Source: Cinclus cinclus (taxonomy: Eukaryota > Chordata > Aves > Passeriformes > Cinclidae). Taken from it: a stretch of 64,000 bases of DNA. A program made the translations under genes and the position numbers. Location of the stretch: positions 23,207,620-23,271,619 of the forward strand of contig NC_085046.1 in the NCBI RefSeq assembly GCF_963662255.1, in the 5' to 3' direction. Below, piece after piece: positions 12,810 through 25,325 of the stretch. Position 1 is the first letter of the stretch, and each line of letters begins with the position of its first letter. Under the pieces are notes generated by a model. That model had not been told where the DNA came from. It searched no databases and saw nothing but the letters and a program-made list of their open reading frames with translations.

Positions 12810-12834
12810 CTGCACTGTAGCTTCTGTTGTATCA
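12810..12834 (-). CDS. HEPACAM2: HEPACAM2 coding exon 6 (25-base micro-exon, tail)
   Basis: The exon completes codon 381 and codes V-I-Q-Q-K-L-Q-C, ending with two bases of codon 389. It has a strong acceptor (TTCTTCTTTTCAG) and donor GTATAA, and sits only 84 bases from exon 5. It was found by following the family's juxtamembrane sequence (V-I-K-Q-K-L in mammals); phase 1 in and phase 2 out match both neighbours. Confidence 0.9.
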
Positions 12835-12918
12835 CTGAAAAGAAGAAGGAGAAAAAAGTTATTCTTTTTGCTCCAATGGTCCAAAAGAAGAACTGGACTA
12901 TGTTTAACTTTTACATAC

Positions 12919-13044
12919 CTTTATGTGGCTGATATCTTTTCCATAGGAATAAAGAGGCCATAGCTAGGATCAAAAATAGTGAAATTCCTGTTATTACTGC
13001 AAGAGAAGACAAAGATTTTCCTTTCTGGGCCAGCTTTTCCAACC
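12919..13044 (-). CDS. HEPACAM2: HEPACAM2 coding exon 5 (transmembrane helix)
   Basis: A 126-base exon, phase 1 to phase 1, residues 339-380. It reads G-L-E-K-L-A-Q-K-G-K-S before a hydrophobic stretch of about 20 residues (roughly 353-373, including I-S-L-F-L-I-L-A-M-A), then the basic stop-transfer W-K-R-Y-Q-P-H-K. The acceptor is TTTTTTGTCACAG and the donor GTATGT. This single helix makes the protein type I membrane with an outside N-terminus. Confidence 0.95.
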
Positions 13045-13550
13045 CTGTGACAAAAAAGATGAGTACTGTATTTAGTTCCTTGTTCTTTACTATGTGCTAC
13101 AATGACACGGAAAAATGCATGTTTTAAAATTATTCTGAAGATAATAAATCTGCATAGAAATACAAAGCAGATGCAAAATTTGGGTCCTGTGAATGGGTAA
13201 TATTTATTTTTCCCCACAGATCTCCTGAACTGAAAAAGCAATGATATGAATATCATAAAAGACATCAAAGCAGATTAGTGCCTAGAGCTAAATAAAAGTC
13301 AGTAAATGTAATCCACAAATTACAGCATCACAAAAAGAAGACGGCTATTATAACTTGAGGTATAGAGACACTGAACTACCAAAAAAGAGGGTGAGAGAGC
13401 AACTTGTGCTAGACTGGATGGAAATCCTCCTAGTAGTATGAGCTATAAAAGTAGGAGAAGACAAAAGATCCTTTAGATCCATTTTTATGAAGATTTTTAG
13501 ATCATTGACAATCTGGTTGTTTATCAAACCACATCAGAAACCAAGAAATT

Positions 13551-13693
13551 ATCACAGAATCACAGAACCAGTTAGGCAGGAAAAGACCTCTGAGACCATC
13601 AACTTCAACCTATGACCAAAGATCAACATGGCACTAAGTTCCATGTCCAGTTTTCCCTTAAACACCTCCAAGGATGGTGACTCCACCATGTAG
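13551..13693 (-). repeat. CR1 LINE 3' fragment, antisense
   Basis: It starts with ATCACAGAATCACAGAACCA and runs through GGAAAAGACCTCTGAGACCAT and CACCTCCAAGGATGGTGACTC, the usual antisense CR1 3' blocks. It is moderately diverged. Confidence 0.88.
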
Positions 13694-14377
13694 TTTGTAT
13701 TAATATTTAAATATATTCAAAATATTTCTTGCCTTTGCTCAGGTCTTTTACTGGGATATGCATTAGCAGGACTTTTCCAGCAGGATTTTCTGATACAACA
13801 CAAACACAGATTGCATATAATTACATACCTAACATCACATGGAAAATATTTGTAGTGAATTTGCAAAGACAAGAATGTGAAAGTTAGGAAATGCCAGACA
13901 TGTTTGCTTGTGCACTCTTAATTTCATCATTTTGCTCTGAATTGTGCAGAATTCATGTAATTAAAGGACATGTCACAATCCATACAGGTAAATTAAGGTT
14001 GCATGTTTCTAGTGCCAGATTTATTAGTAAAATTAAAATGTATATTATTTAGCTGGATGTGTTTCCAGTAGTTGATGAACTCCTGCTCAAAGGGCTAGAA
14101 CAGCTTACATCTACTTACTATGAATTACTATGTAATTCACTGGCATTGTGCTGGCTACATGTGCAGTGGTTTTCATGAAGATTAAATACGAGGATTTTTA
14201 GCCAGATGTGCCCTAAAGATACGGGACAATAAATCACTGCAGTTTCATCGATTTTTTAATAGTCCTTCAGTGTACTGCTTTCCTTGGGAAGAAAAAGCCC
14301 AAATGCTGGAGAATCAGATGAGTCCTTAAAATTGTTCTTTAAAGTGAGTAATTTCAAATGTAGACTCAATAAATCTC

Positions 14378-14414
14378 CATAGATATATCAGTGCAGAAAA
14401 CTGATATATCTATG
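14378..14414. repeat. Perfect inverted repeat (14-base arms, 9-base loop)
   Basis: Left arm CATAGATATATCAG (14378-14391), loop of nine bases, right arm its exact reverse complement (14401-14414). It is AT-rich and lies inside HEPACAM2 intron 4. It is followed by a short repeat of the ATATTATTATG type. Confidence 0.95.
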
Positions 14415-15739
14415 ATATTATTATGATATTATTATCGTCAGAAAACAAAGACATTCTCTTTGCATGCATTTAACAAACTCAAGCTAACTAACCTTGAAAA
14501 CTGAGTGATGACTGGTGTACATGAGAAACCTCATTTTATTTTAGAATCTTGGATTAAAATTAATAACAGCTTAGTGCCACTATTGATAAAATTGTAACTT
14601 ATTAAAACAACTGTTTTCTTGATAATTTTTAGTATTAATTAAGCAACTGTCCCATGGGGAAGTTGTGTAAGGTCTTCTGAAACATCTGAGTTCATGTTGC
14701 TACTAAAAATGGGGTTTCTAGTATTTTGAATGCTCTAGTCCAGGCTCTGTATCTCGGATTATGGGGGTAAGGAAAAGGAATATGGACAATTTTCATAGTT
14801 TTTCTTAGTATGTTTATGCAGTTGCAATCGGAATCTAGCCTGAGCAGCATCGCTGAGAATGAACTGTGTGTGAATTCATAGCTCTTAGAATCAGTCAGTG
14901 CTGCTCTGCGAAGCGTAGCCTTGACATCTCCATTTAGTGCTGTTTGAACAAACACTCATCAAATAGAAAATGGCTGAAGAGGGTGAAAATTATATTTTTA
15001 AATACTTAGGATAAAATGTTTTAATAAGATTTAAGTAAAATATTTGTAATTAGGAAATCTGTTATTTAAAGTCCACCTAAACATGATGCTGTGGAGTCTT
15101 CCCTCCTTTTTGGCCTTTGAAAGGAAATCTTGGCTGAATATCATATCTTACATGAACTTCCTGGAGAAATGTCATGTTTATATCTATTGACATGTAGTTC
15201 TGGTTACATTTTCTTTCACTACTAACCACAGTATTTAGTTTTTGAGTGCAGTATTCTTATTATGAAAATGCAATCCATCTTCCTTCCAGCATACTGAAAG
15301 CCCAGGACTCATGATGAATCAATAAGTAGCCTGAATCATGGACATCTCTTCTTGTTTACCAGACTAACAAATTTGTTAGCTCTTTGCTCAGCACAAGTGA
15401 AATTGCCTTGTTAAATTTTCTAACAGGCAACCTAGTCTATCTTGTTGAACATTAATAGCATATGTTCCTTATCTGGAAATACTTGTATCCATCTGTATTG
15501 AGAAGAGATAGCAGACGTCCTTGGTATCTTGTTCTTTGTTCTATGCTTTTGGAGATTTTTCAGAAAAACTGCTTCATTGCTATTGAACACAATCATACAG
15601 GAGCTGAGGTTCTAGTGTATGAGAAACAAAGGTATGTGTTCTTCAGAACTCAGCAGTCAATCCAGAGATTCATAAATATGACAAGGAAATAATTTACATG
15701 ACCATTGTAATAAGATCCCACAAAATTTCAGTGTCTTAC

Positions 15740-15829
15740 CGGGTTGTGTTCCAAGTTGTGTCATACTGCAAGTAAAACCTGTATCCCATGGAATGTCCAA
15801 AAGCCCCTTTACTATAGTCTTAGCAAGAC
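15740..15829 (-). other. HEPACAM2: Candidate 90-base cassette exon of HEPACAM2
   Basis: On the minus strand this stretch lies between an AG (CAAAATTTAG) and a good donor (GTAAGA), 100 bases after exon 4. It is open in the HEPACAM2 frame, phase 1 at both ends, and would insert 30 residues just before the membrane helix. The polypyrimidine tract is weak, and I know of no mammalian counterpart. It may be a cryptic exon. Confidence 0.3.
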
Positions 15830-15929
15830 CTAAATTTTGACACATACTCTAAGAACGACTTCCCTTTTCTGGGGCTGAAAACAGCCCACTCAGATGTTGC
15901 ACTGTACAACAATGAAGTTACATTCTTAC

Positions 15930-16226
15930 CTACAGACATAACGACAACTGTGAAGTGGGTTTCATCTTGTTTTCCAGTCACATTGTTGAAAGCACAGCAC
16001 ATGTAATCTACTGTCTTCTGGGCCACTTTATCAGATACAACTTCCAGATGGGGTCCGTATTTGATTACTTGAGTGGTATTGTCATCCCTCTGAATCCACA
16101 AATAAGTATTTGGTGGATTTGAATCTGCTGAGCAGTCAAACAGTACAACTTCCCCCATGTCAACTGTAAACACTGCCCCGATATTCAGACCTTTGTCTGA
16201 TTTGACTCTAAGTCCATAAGGTCCAT
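15930..16226 (-). CDS. HEPACAM2: HEPACAM2 coding exon 4 (second C2-like Ig domain)
   Basis: A 297-base exon, phase 1 to phase 1, coding residues 240-338 plus one base of codon 339. It opens with the linker Y-G-P-Y-G-L. The Ig fold shows Cys271 (L-F-D-C-S-A), Trp283 (Y-L-W-I-Q-R) and the pair Cys316-Cys317 (D-Y-M-C-C-A-F-N-N). N-T-T and N-V-T sequons are present. The acceptor is a T-rich tract ending in TGCAG; the donor is GTAAGA after T-C-T-G-T-A-G. Confidence 0.96.
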
Positions 16227-19200
16227 CTGCATTGGGAAAAAAAAGGGAAATGAAAATCAAAGTATATAGTTAAAATTTAATCAGAAGTGTATCTTTAAAG
16301 TTGGAGTATTTAAGTTAGACTAACCTTCAGAATGGCTGGTATTCAGTCATTTCAATGAAAAGGCTTTCAGTTCAATAACTGGATTTTTGCTAGGCTTAGC
16401 TCAGGCTATGCCCACCTAATACTGGTCAAATTGCTGTTTAAGGAAAAGGCATGAATCTATGTATTTCTCAGTATGTTAAAAAGAATGAAAACTGAAATCA
16501 GTTGGATTTCTATGAAGTAGAGGCACTGTCTTCTTCAGAAGCATATTTGATTTCTACTTCAATGAGAAACTGACTGGCATAAGTAATTTCCCTACAAATT
16601 GAAAAGTGAACAAATTTGCTTTGTAATGTTACTTTCACTGCAATAATTTACAGTACAATAATTATTTAGGGAACTAACTTACAGGTATAATATTAAGTGG
16701 GACGTGCCTTAGATAAATTCAGAAAAAAATTCCATAAATGACTGCTAGAATACACTCTAACTTTCCCTGCATTTTAGTAGGCTTGTACTACTAAATAATA
16801 CTTTAAATAATTAAATAATACTTTAATTGAATAATTAAGAACACTTAAATAATTACTACTGTAATATGCTTTTTTCAAGAGCAAGTTCTGTCGTGAAAGT
16901 TATTTTTCTAAATATAATTAGAAGAAGCATATGTTGCTCTATAGCCATGTTTTCATTACTCAAAAAATTAAGCAGATGAGTATTTTTAGTGTAACCTGCA
17001 TAGGAAAATGAGAAGGGAAACAATATACTTAAATATTATACGAATATTTCTCATGCTGTTTTTACTAGAATATTTCAGATCATTGAGGCTTTTATATCTT
17101 TACATGTTAAAATTATTTTTACAGCTATTTAAGGATAAAAATTTATGTACAGAATACAATAATCAAAGTGTGCCTTATTAAATAGCTTTTTCCAGTTTAA
17201 AAAACAAAAAAAACCCCAAAAGACAAAAACTAAACCCTAATCATTTTAATGTTGTTATTTTCCTGATATTATATCCTAATAATTTTGATTATTTAATGAA
17301 TAATCAAAAATCCAAAGACCTAACAGACCAAGAGAATATGCAGAATATCTTTTTGGTAGGATGCCTGAAGATCAGTAAAGCGGCCTCATACAGAATGGTG
17401 TAGCACAAAATGTACCCATTGCAGACAGTGGCATCCAGTAATATTTCTACCTTCCCGTGGTTGCCCGGAAGAATTAAGATAATGTAGTTGGGTTTGAATG
17501 GGAAAATCCCTGCTACATGAAGCTGCACACTTTTATATTTCAGACTTTATTTCCCACCAGGAAACTCAGGATGATGTTAGAACGTTCTCCAGTGCACACA
17601 GCACAAACCAGGCCATTTTTATGTGTACCTCTGTGTTTTTTTCTGTTTGTTCAGGTTTAGACAAGAGACTACAGACAACCATATATGACCTCAGTTTAGT
17701 CCACTTTTAAGTAAATGTCCATATTTCATAACATAAACTTGATGTTTTCTCTACTTATTTCCTAGTGGTAAGCTTTTTGCAGTCTCATTTTAAGGAATGG
17801 CCAACATCATGCATAATATTTACTTGGGAAATGAAATACAAATTCACTTCAGCATAAATTAGTGCTGCTCCCACCTACATTGCAGTGGCCACTCTGAAGA
17901 ATCATGGCTTTTCTTAAAATTCTTGATGCTGGGCTGCTTCCTCACAGGCTCTGCAGTTCCTGAGTAATTTGCTTTATTTTCTCCAAGAGCCAGCTGACCC
18001 TGTATTGACCATTTCTATGAAGTACAGATCTATACCCCACTGTTTTGGCTTTGCTGGCCTCACTTGGGCTTTATGTTTCTGTGGAAGGGGATCTTTTCAC
18101 AGAGGCTCACCTCTTATAGGTATTTACTTCCCTTTTTTCAGATCTGAAAGGAGAAGGGATGTACTGGCCGTTGACATTTTACATAAATGAAATAAAGCCC
18201 TTCAAAAACTATTTATAGGCAGGAATATACATTTTTTTTTTTACTTTTTAGAGCAATTAAATGGTTCTTACAATCCAATTCTTGCTTCTTAGGAGAATTA
18301 GCTTTTATTTTCATGGATAATATGACTTTGATAAGTGTTAACAGAGGTTAATGGTAAGAATAGCTGACTGGTTTCCACGCCCCCCTCACTGTAGTGGGTG
18401 GTTTGCCACAGTCTGCAAAAGAATCAGAACTGAGTTCTGCTTTTTTATCAGTATCATAACTGTGCAGCATAAAGAGATGCATACTGAGAACTATATTTTA
18501 ATGAAAACTTCAAGTTGAAAGATATCATTATGCAAACACTGATGTACACTGGCTGGGGAAGTAAGTTTGAAAAAGAGAAGTTATCTCAAGAAATAGCCAA
18601 ATCTTGGGAAAATCTGAAAAATGGCATTTCTTGCTAAAGTCAACACAAGGATTAGGTAATCCTTTCTGCTTTGCCTGGAGCAGTATTTTGCTTCTCCTGG
18701 GCATTGTGTACATCAAGGTCCCTAAACAATGGGTAAGTGACAACTATACACAGCTTCAAGGATGATTCTGAAAAGCGGGCAATTAACCATTCTCTCACTA
18801 GTACTAAGTATATTCTATCTTTTGGAAGACTTGAGGAAGAAAATCCCACTTAGTCTGCTGAGTTCAACTCCATCAACACAGTACAACAGTGTCTGCTGCT
18901 GCATATAGGACAGCAGCTTCTTCCAGCCTTGAAATAATTTGCTCCTGAGTCACATGATTGTAATAACCATGTTCCAGGCTGCATTATCATCATAACTAGT
19001 GGAGAAGCAGGATAATATTAATAAGACATGAATTATAAAACACTTTTCATACTTTTCATACATACACTTTTCATACATGTGCACAAAGTAAAAACCCAAA
19101 TTGACAGCCTTCATGGATCCCACAGATCAATTTTTCCTTTCCAGTATTGTTCTCTACAGAAAACTGCCTCTTGTCTCAGTAAAACCAGTTAACTAAATGA

Positions 19201-22200
19201 AGTGTAAAATAATAAATCAATCTTTCTGAGTAACAATTTACTGCTCTGTGGGAATATTTCCAATAGCTCCTATCACTACGAGACTGTTGCAGTTTCCAAG
19301 CAGATGGCAGGTATTTACTGTGAGTGACCTTTTCTTTATCACCTCCAGTAACTCCCCTACAGCAATGGCATATGGCAGACAGAGATCCTTGGGCCTGTTC
19401 TGGATTGTTATTGGCAGCTGGGAGACAAAGTACTTCTGCAGGCAGAGGTTGAACCATATTAGGTGACTTCATATAGCTCAGGAAGTGAGACCCCAGTTCC
19501 CATCACTGACTTGGATATAGAGAATATCACAGGTATTTGCAGTTTTTCAGCATTGCATTGTTTGCTCTTAATACTTTTTTTCAAATTTTATATTTGCACA
19601 AAGCAAATCCTCAGTTCTGATGAAGGACATTCTGAAAATGCATACACAATAATATTTACACACATGGAGAAAAAGTGGATCTCAAGGTTTTTGATAGAGC
19701 TGTATATCACAACCATTTCAACAGCAAAATTTATGAAATGTGGACACTTAAATGACTTTGAGATTTTAAAATTCTGGTAAAAAATAGGTCAAAAAGAGGT
19801 TTCTATTTTAGAACTTGTAAAGACTTTTCAAATTTGCTGAAAAATGTGTGTAATTGAGTGAGGGAGAAGGGAGGAAGCAGTAGCAGAGCTGGGATTGAAG
19901 GGCACATGTGGTCAGAGCAAGTGTCCCAGACACCTGCCAGTGTGATGAGTGCTCTGGAGACAATCCTATGTGCAACAGGTCAGAAATTCAGATCTCACAC
20001 GGACTGTGCAACAACCAGAGCTGTGGGACTGGAAACAAAAGTGGGAGATGTTTTTCTAGCCTGACCCGACTTTATTGCATGGGAAGAAGGCTGTCAGACT
20101 GGATACAGTGTTGCCAAGTTCTATGTAGGTGTTCTTTGAAGACAGACCTGTGAAGGCCAATTCACAGACCGATAAAGTGAGAAAAGCAGTAAAGGAACTG
20201 CATTTGTACACTCTCAGGCCTCATTCTTAGCACTTGAAGCACATAAGTGAGCTGAGATTGTGACTCTACAAAAGCAGGCATATAAAAATGTGCTACCTTG
20301 AGGAAAGAATGTGATTGATTATTTTTATTTTAATTACAGTAATGATAAGTTAAAGCTCTTTCAGTGCTGGTTATTTCCTTATTTATCGTAATTCCTCTGT
20401 CTAATGAGATGGAAGCTCAGTTAATATTTGCCCTGTTTAGGACTCTTTGCAACTGCTTCTTCATCTTCAAATCTGCACCACTGTCAATTTTATAAGATAC
20501 CCATAAGCTTGTATCAGCTCATACAAAACAATGTCCTTCTTAATCTTTGCTAATTTTGGCAGTCTTTTTCTCTTCTGGTGCAGTGTAGAGACCCCCCCCC
20601 GCTCACCCCCATACTTTCAATGCATGTCATCCCCTTACCCAATTCTTACCCAATTCTTCAAGTTATAACAAAAACCACCAAACAACTAGCAGAATAGATA
20701 ATCAGAGATAAAAGGAGATGAAAGGAGGAGGAGGAAAATATGAGAGCCAGAGATATAACAGATGTAGGTTCTGAATATGTTGGTAGTGCAATCATAACAA
20801 GTTGAGCATAGGCTGCCTGCCAGCTGCCAGTTGTGAGAGCCTGAGGAAAGCAGGAATGAGCACCAGCCCTTGGCTGGACAGGAATCTAATTCCAGTCCTT
20901 CCAGCGTCCCTTCCAGACTGGGTCACTGGGTAAACTGGCTATATCTGAATAGTACTGGTGGCAAAGTAGGTCCTGGCCTTCCCAATTTCAGCTCTCTTCT
21001 GAGAAGGATAATTCGACCCCTGAGGACATGAGGATTAGAGCATAGCAGGTCACATATGTGTAGCATGTGCTACTTGAAAATTGAAGAGGCACTGGGAATT
21101 CCTGACATGGACCGAAATGAGAAGGTCCTAAGATTTACCATATAATTTTTGAATGATGATTAAATCAATTTTTTGTTTCCTCCAGTTCAATTAGTTTCTC
21201 AGGTGCCTTCATTTTCAGTCAAAATACCTGGCTAACTTATGGTATCTTATAAACCTTATGGTTTATTCTTCTGTAAAAAATGGTCTTTATGCAACTCTTC
21301 TTGCTCCCTCATTCTTGTTTTCCATTTGATCTGGAATGCAATCACTTCTTCCAGCTCTAATTTTGCTAAATCTGTCTGAGGTCTCTGTGTCTCTTCTCCA
21401 TTCCTGTCTTTCTTTTTTCCAGTTCAAGACCAGTGTTCTTGGATCTGCAGGGACTACATGAAATATTGTATATGTGGTGTTATCTTCTGTGTGCCATTGG
21501 CATTTGCCTTGTTTCCTTGTTGGAAATCCATTGCCCACTCCCTTAGAATTAAATACGTCTTTCTCATCCCTGAATCACACTGTCAGTTCATAGATATCTT
21601 GTGATAGCTCAATCACCTAGGCTCACTGCCTTGATTATTTTCTAATCAATCTTGATGTTATCAGCAGAAGTCCATGTTTTTTATTCTCTGAAAGGGCATG
21701 CCCATTTATTTTTTTTACTTGTAAATTTAATCCCACCTCTATTACTCTGTCAAAGTCATTCAGTCCTTCCATTTAATATCATAAATTAACTTCATTGAGA
21801 TATTCCCTATCTTCTTTCTCGTGCCATTAAAAGAAGCATTAAAAAGGACTGGACTTGAAATGATCTTAAGGAAACCCACTAATACCAGTCCTTCAGCCTG
21901 GTACTTCCTGTGCTTAGCTTTTGGATACTATTTGGTGTCACCATTTATAGCAACATTTTCATGTATAAAGGCCTCATTATTTTTTTCCTATGAGTCACAT
22001 CTGAAGACATCTGTGGAAGTCTTGAAGCTTCTATTTGAATTCTGCAGTTGAAACTGATTTTCACAACTACACAACACAGAATAATTTTATTATCTTATTT
22101 TAAGTTAGAGCTATTACAAACAAACTCATTTTGAATGCAAGCTCACATACAATGTTGACTCAACTGTTTTTTTGCCTGTTTTCATATTTGGAGGCACTCC

Positions 22201-22252
22201 TTCCAGCAAAATCATTCCTACAAAGATTATAATGAATATTTCATATACTCAC
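16227..22252 (-). other. HEPACAM2: HEPACAM2 intron 3
   Basis: A 6.0 kb intron, the largest in this gene. It contains only AT-rich sequence, small simple repeats (a C-run near 20592, ACTTTTCATAC repeats near 19040-19075) and chance ORFs. No exon or recognisable transposon body was identified. Confidence 0.75.
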
Positions 22253-22537
22253 AATATATGGTTGGTACAATTATCTCACTTTCCATTGCACTGACAGGGT
22301 TAGATACCAGACAGCTGTAATTCCCAATGTCTTCTTTTACTACAGGAACAATTAGAAGTGTAGCATTGTTTGATGAAAAGGTGTAATTAGGGCCAGCATG
22401 AAGACGCTTCCCATTTTTCATCCACTGGTAAATTACCCTTGTACCTCTATCCACAGTACATTTTAGGGTAATATTCCCTACATACTCCACTACTCCTGAA
22501 GATGGTTCAGTATATACAGTTGGCTTTGTGACTGGAA
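22253..22537 (-). CDS. HEPACAM2: HEPACAM2 coding exon 3 (first C2-like Ig domain)
   Basis: A 285-base exon, phase 1 to phase 1, coding residues 145-239 plus one base of codon 240. It starts after a TTTTACAG acceptor with P-V-T-K-P and ends at donor GTGAGT. The second Ig domain has Cys171 (L-K-C-T-V), Trp183 (Y-Q-W-M-K-N-G) and Cys220 in D-I-G-N-Y-S-C-L-V, a textbook C2/I-set pattern. Sequons include N-I-T, N-Y-T, N-A-T and N-Y-S. Confidence 0.96.
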
Positions 22538-23626
22538 CTGTAAAATAAAGAGATATGAAGAACTGTTAAAGTGACAAGCCATTGTGTTACAGTCTTCATG
22601 GTCAAGATGATTCCAATAGAAATCATATTTCTCTCTAGAAATTACTAATATTTCAAATTTTATCTCTTAAATGTATTTAAATCTTAAAAAAAGGAAGCCA
22701 TATTCTCAGCTGGTGACTTTAGGAATTGTTATGGGACATAAATAAAACCAAACTGTTTATATTGCTTGTAATAGGATAAAGGCTGCAGACAAGAGTCGAC
22801 AGCCTCTTGTCTCATACACAAATCACTGAGTCCACAGAAATGAAAAGAGTACAAAGCATGACACTGCCCACCATGTGTGACCTCTCAGCATGACTGCCCA
22901 TAGCTTTGCCCACACTGGGCACCACTGAAATCTGGGTGATCTGTCATGAGGATGTCTGCAGATTGGGATGGGCTGGGGAGTTAAATGGCAGATACAACTT
23001 TGTCATCTCAAGATGTCATTCATCTCATTCCTTCCAAGCCCAACAGTTACAGGTTTCCCTCTGTATAATCCATAAATTACAGAAGCCTCTTGTCATCCTT
23101 TTAGATAATTCTTTTCCATTTCCACTTTCTTTTTTCCTTTTTTAAAGTACAAAGAGCAGAGTCTAAAGAGGGAAATTCAGTACTTTACAAATTCAGATCT
23201 GGGTTTCTTTTACAGACACAGGGCTACAGTTACCAGCAAAAGTCAATGGCTTCTCTTTGTTACAGGAGGTAAAGTTGTTCAGGGAAAAAGACTATTTGAA
23301 ATTCAATGCATCCTCATTATAGCACAGCAGAAAATTATTAAATCTTATTTTCAGAAGTCTGTCTTATTTAATCTTAAATTTTTCTATACCTCTTCAGCTT
23401 CTTTTACTTACAATACAGAAACATCAATCAATATATTAATTTTGCCTGAAGATTACATATTTTAGCATTCCCTCTGGCAGCAGAAAACAACATAACTTAA
23501 TTGTTAGCATTTATTCATGTACAGTTGCATTAAATGAGACACCATTGTCACTGGATACTAAGAACCAGGACTTTAAAACTTGCAATTTTATTTTCAAAAT
23601 GAAAATGCTATCTTTTACTAACTTAC
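22538..23626 (-). other. HEPACAM2: HEPACAM2 intron 2
   Basis: A 1.1 kb intron between the V-like and the first C2-like Ig exons. I see nothing else in it. Confidence 0.85.
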
Positions 23627-23977
23627 CATCAACAGCTACTTGAATCTTTTGACTTGCAGCTATGGTCCCATTTCCACGGACATTGACTTTTACAATGTAA
23701 TTGCCCTCGTCACTGAGATGCAATGGATTAATCCTCAGAGATGCATTTGGTGGTATAAGGGTAAACTTGTCCTGGTATTCCAAGTCTGGAACTACTCTTT
23801 GATTTACAGAGCCAAGCACGTATTTTGGATTACTCTGAGACCTCTCAAAAAGCCAAATTATCTGGATTTCAGAAGCTGTAGCATTGAAATTGTAGTCAAC
23901 AGAAAGATGAAGTGGTTGCCCCTCAATACCATGGACAGTATGAGATGGTACTGTCAATTTTAAGGCAGAACAAATCC
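23627..23977 (-). CDS. HEPACAM2: HEPACAM2 coding exon 2 (V-like Ig domain)
   Basis: A 351-base exon, phase 1 at both ends, coding residues 28-144 plus the first base of codon 145. The acceptor is a T-rich tract ending in GCAG and the donor is GTAAGT. It holds the whole N-terminal Ig-like domain. The core Trp is at 69 (I-I-W-L-F-E), and the late-strand signature reads L-S-D-E-G-N-Y. Neither canonical disulfide cysteine is present: the late-strand Cys position reads Ile or Val (N-Y-I-V-K-V). Sequons N-A-T, N-A-S and N-G-T are visible. The open reading continues upstream of the acceptor to an ATG, but that part is intron. Confidence 0.95.
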
Positions 23978-25262
23978 CTGCATAAAAATGAAAGAACAAA
24001 CAAATAAACAAATCTGAATCACAAATGGAAACCCCAGAAAACTCAAATGAGAAATTCTCACAGTGGAAAAACTCTCAAGGCTAAAACTTAACATTTTTGC
24101 ATGGTTATAACTCAGATTTTAAGTACAAAAGAGGCAAGAGCTCATTGACCTTGGTGAAGGTAGCTAGAGAACTCTAGTCTCAAATTATACAAATAGCCAA
24201 AGGAAGGATCTTTTAGGTTGAAAATTTGACAAAAATGAGATATTGCACATTTACCTTAATGTATAAAAATATCTTCCACTTAAAATATTTTGTATTTCTA
24301 GGTCTTACACTGTCAACAGTCTTGGATTGTAAACTCAGTTTTAGGATTTTTTCTGGGCTGGTTCAGCTACAGAGAAGCTTCTTAGGTAGTCTGCCAATTA
24401 TACTGAGAAACTGACTGAAAATCTGACAAGCAGAACTTTCATGAATTCTGACTAAAACTACATATAATTATTGCTGACTGCTCTGAACCTGTAAGACTAA
24501 ATACAAGAAACAATACAAAGCTTGTGAAAGTCAAGTATTCCAGTCCTAGAACATTGGCAAAATTAACCCTTGCTGTTGATATGCACAAAAGTGACATTTT
24601 CAGCCATGTAATTAATTCTGTTTTTCAAGAATTCTGCCTCTGTTATGGTGCAAAAAGGCCCATTAATCAGTTAATCATTGTCTTTCCCATACATTTTTAA
24701 AAATAATTTTTCCTTGTGCTGGCCAAAGATGTATTTATAGAACACTAAGAAAAAATTAAAGCTTTAGTCTTGTGACTAAGTGATTGATTTTTCACATTAA
24801 CTTTTCCACAGCACCCATGAGAACAGCAATGATGTAATGAATTGACATTAATGAACTGATTTCACAACACCATTTTAACTGACAGGACTTTAGAGATGAA
24901 GAATTTAAGCCCAGAAAAAAATTAACAGCAAAAATGCAGACTCATTTTGGATGATAAATTTGAAATATTAAGGATACAATTTTTCAAAATACATATAAAA
25001 ACATTTAGCATGTTCATGATGCTGCAATTGACTCTAATTGCAAGTTTCATTGCTCAGACTTGTGTTCAATGATACTGAGAAGCACGCTGAAAGTGCTAAA
25101 AACCCTAGGAAAAAAACAACCTTTTATAAGTAAGAAATGTAAAAACTGTGATTTAAGTAAGCCACCTGCTACTGCATAAGAACACCATGGAGACTGAGAA
25201 CGCACTTCCCAGAACAACACACAATGCTTTCACCATGCACCATCTATTCTTTTCCTGCTAAT

Positions 25263-25325
25263 GATAATTTTTGGTCAGACTTGATGATCCTTGAGGTCCC
25301 TCAAACCTGAGATTCTGTGATTCTA
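25263..25325 (+). repeat. Short CR1 LINE 3' tail
   Basis: It contains GGTCAGACTTGATGATCCTT then GAGGTCCCT and ends with GATTCTGTGATTCT, the tail-repeat type typical of CR1 3' ends. Sense orientation, strongly 5'-truncated. Confidence 0.85.

Larger units (their letters stand above)
13045..15929 (-). other. HEPACAM2: HEPACAM2 intron 4
   Basis: A 2.9 kb intron between the last Ig exon and the membrane-helix exon. It contains the candidate cassette exon, a CR1 fragment and a perfect inverted repeat, all listed separately. Confidence 0.85.

Noticed and set aside
19908..20153. Cysteine-rich plus-strand ORF
   Set aside because: It resembles a secreted Cys-rich peptide superficially, but there is no signal peptide, no spacing pattern I know, and an overlapping ORF in another frame is equally open.
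23978..24011. ATG-containing extension of the first Ig exon, which could look like an alternative signal peptide
   Set aside because: It is the pyrimidine-rich tract before a consensus acceptor, and the proper signal-peptide exon was found upstream.
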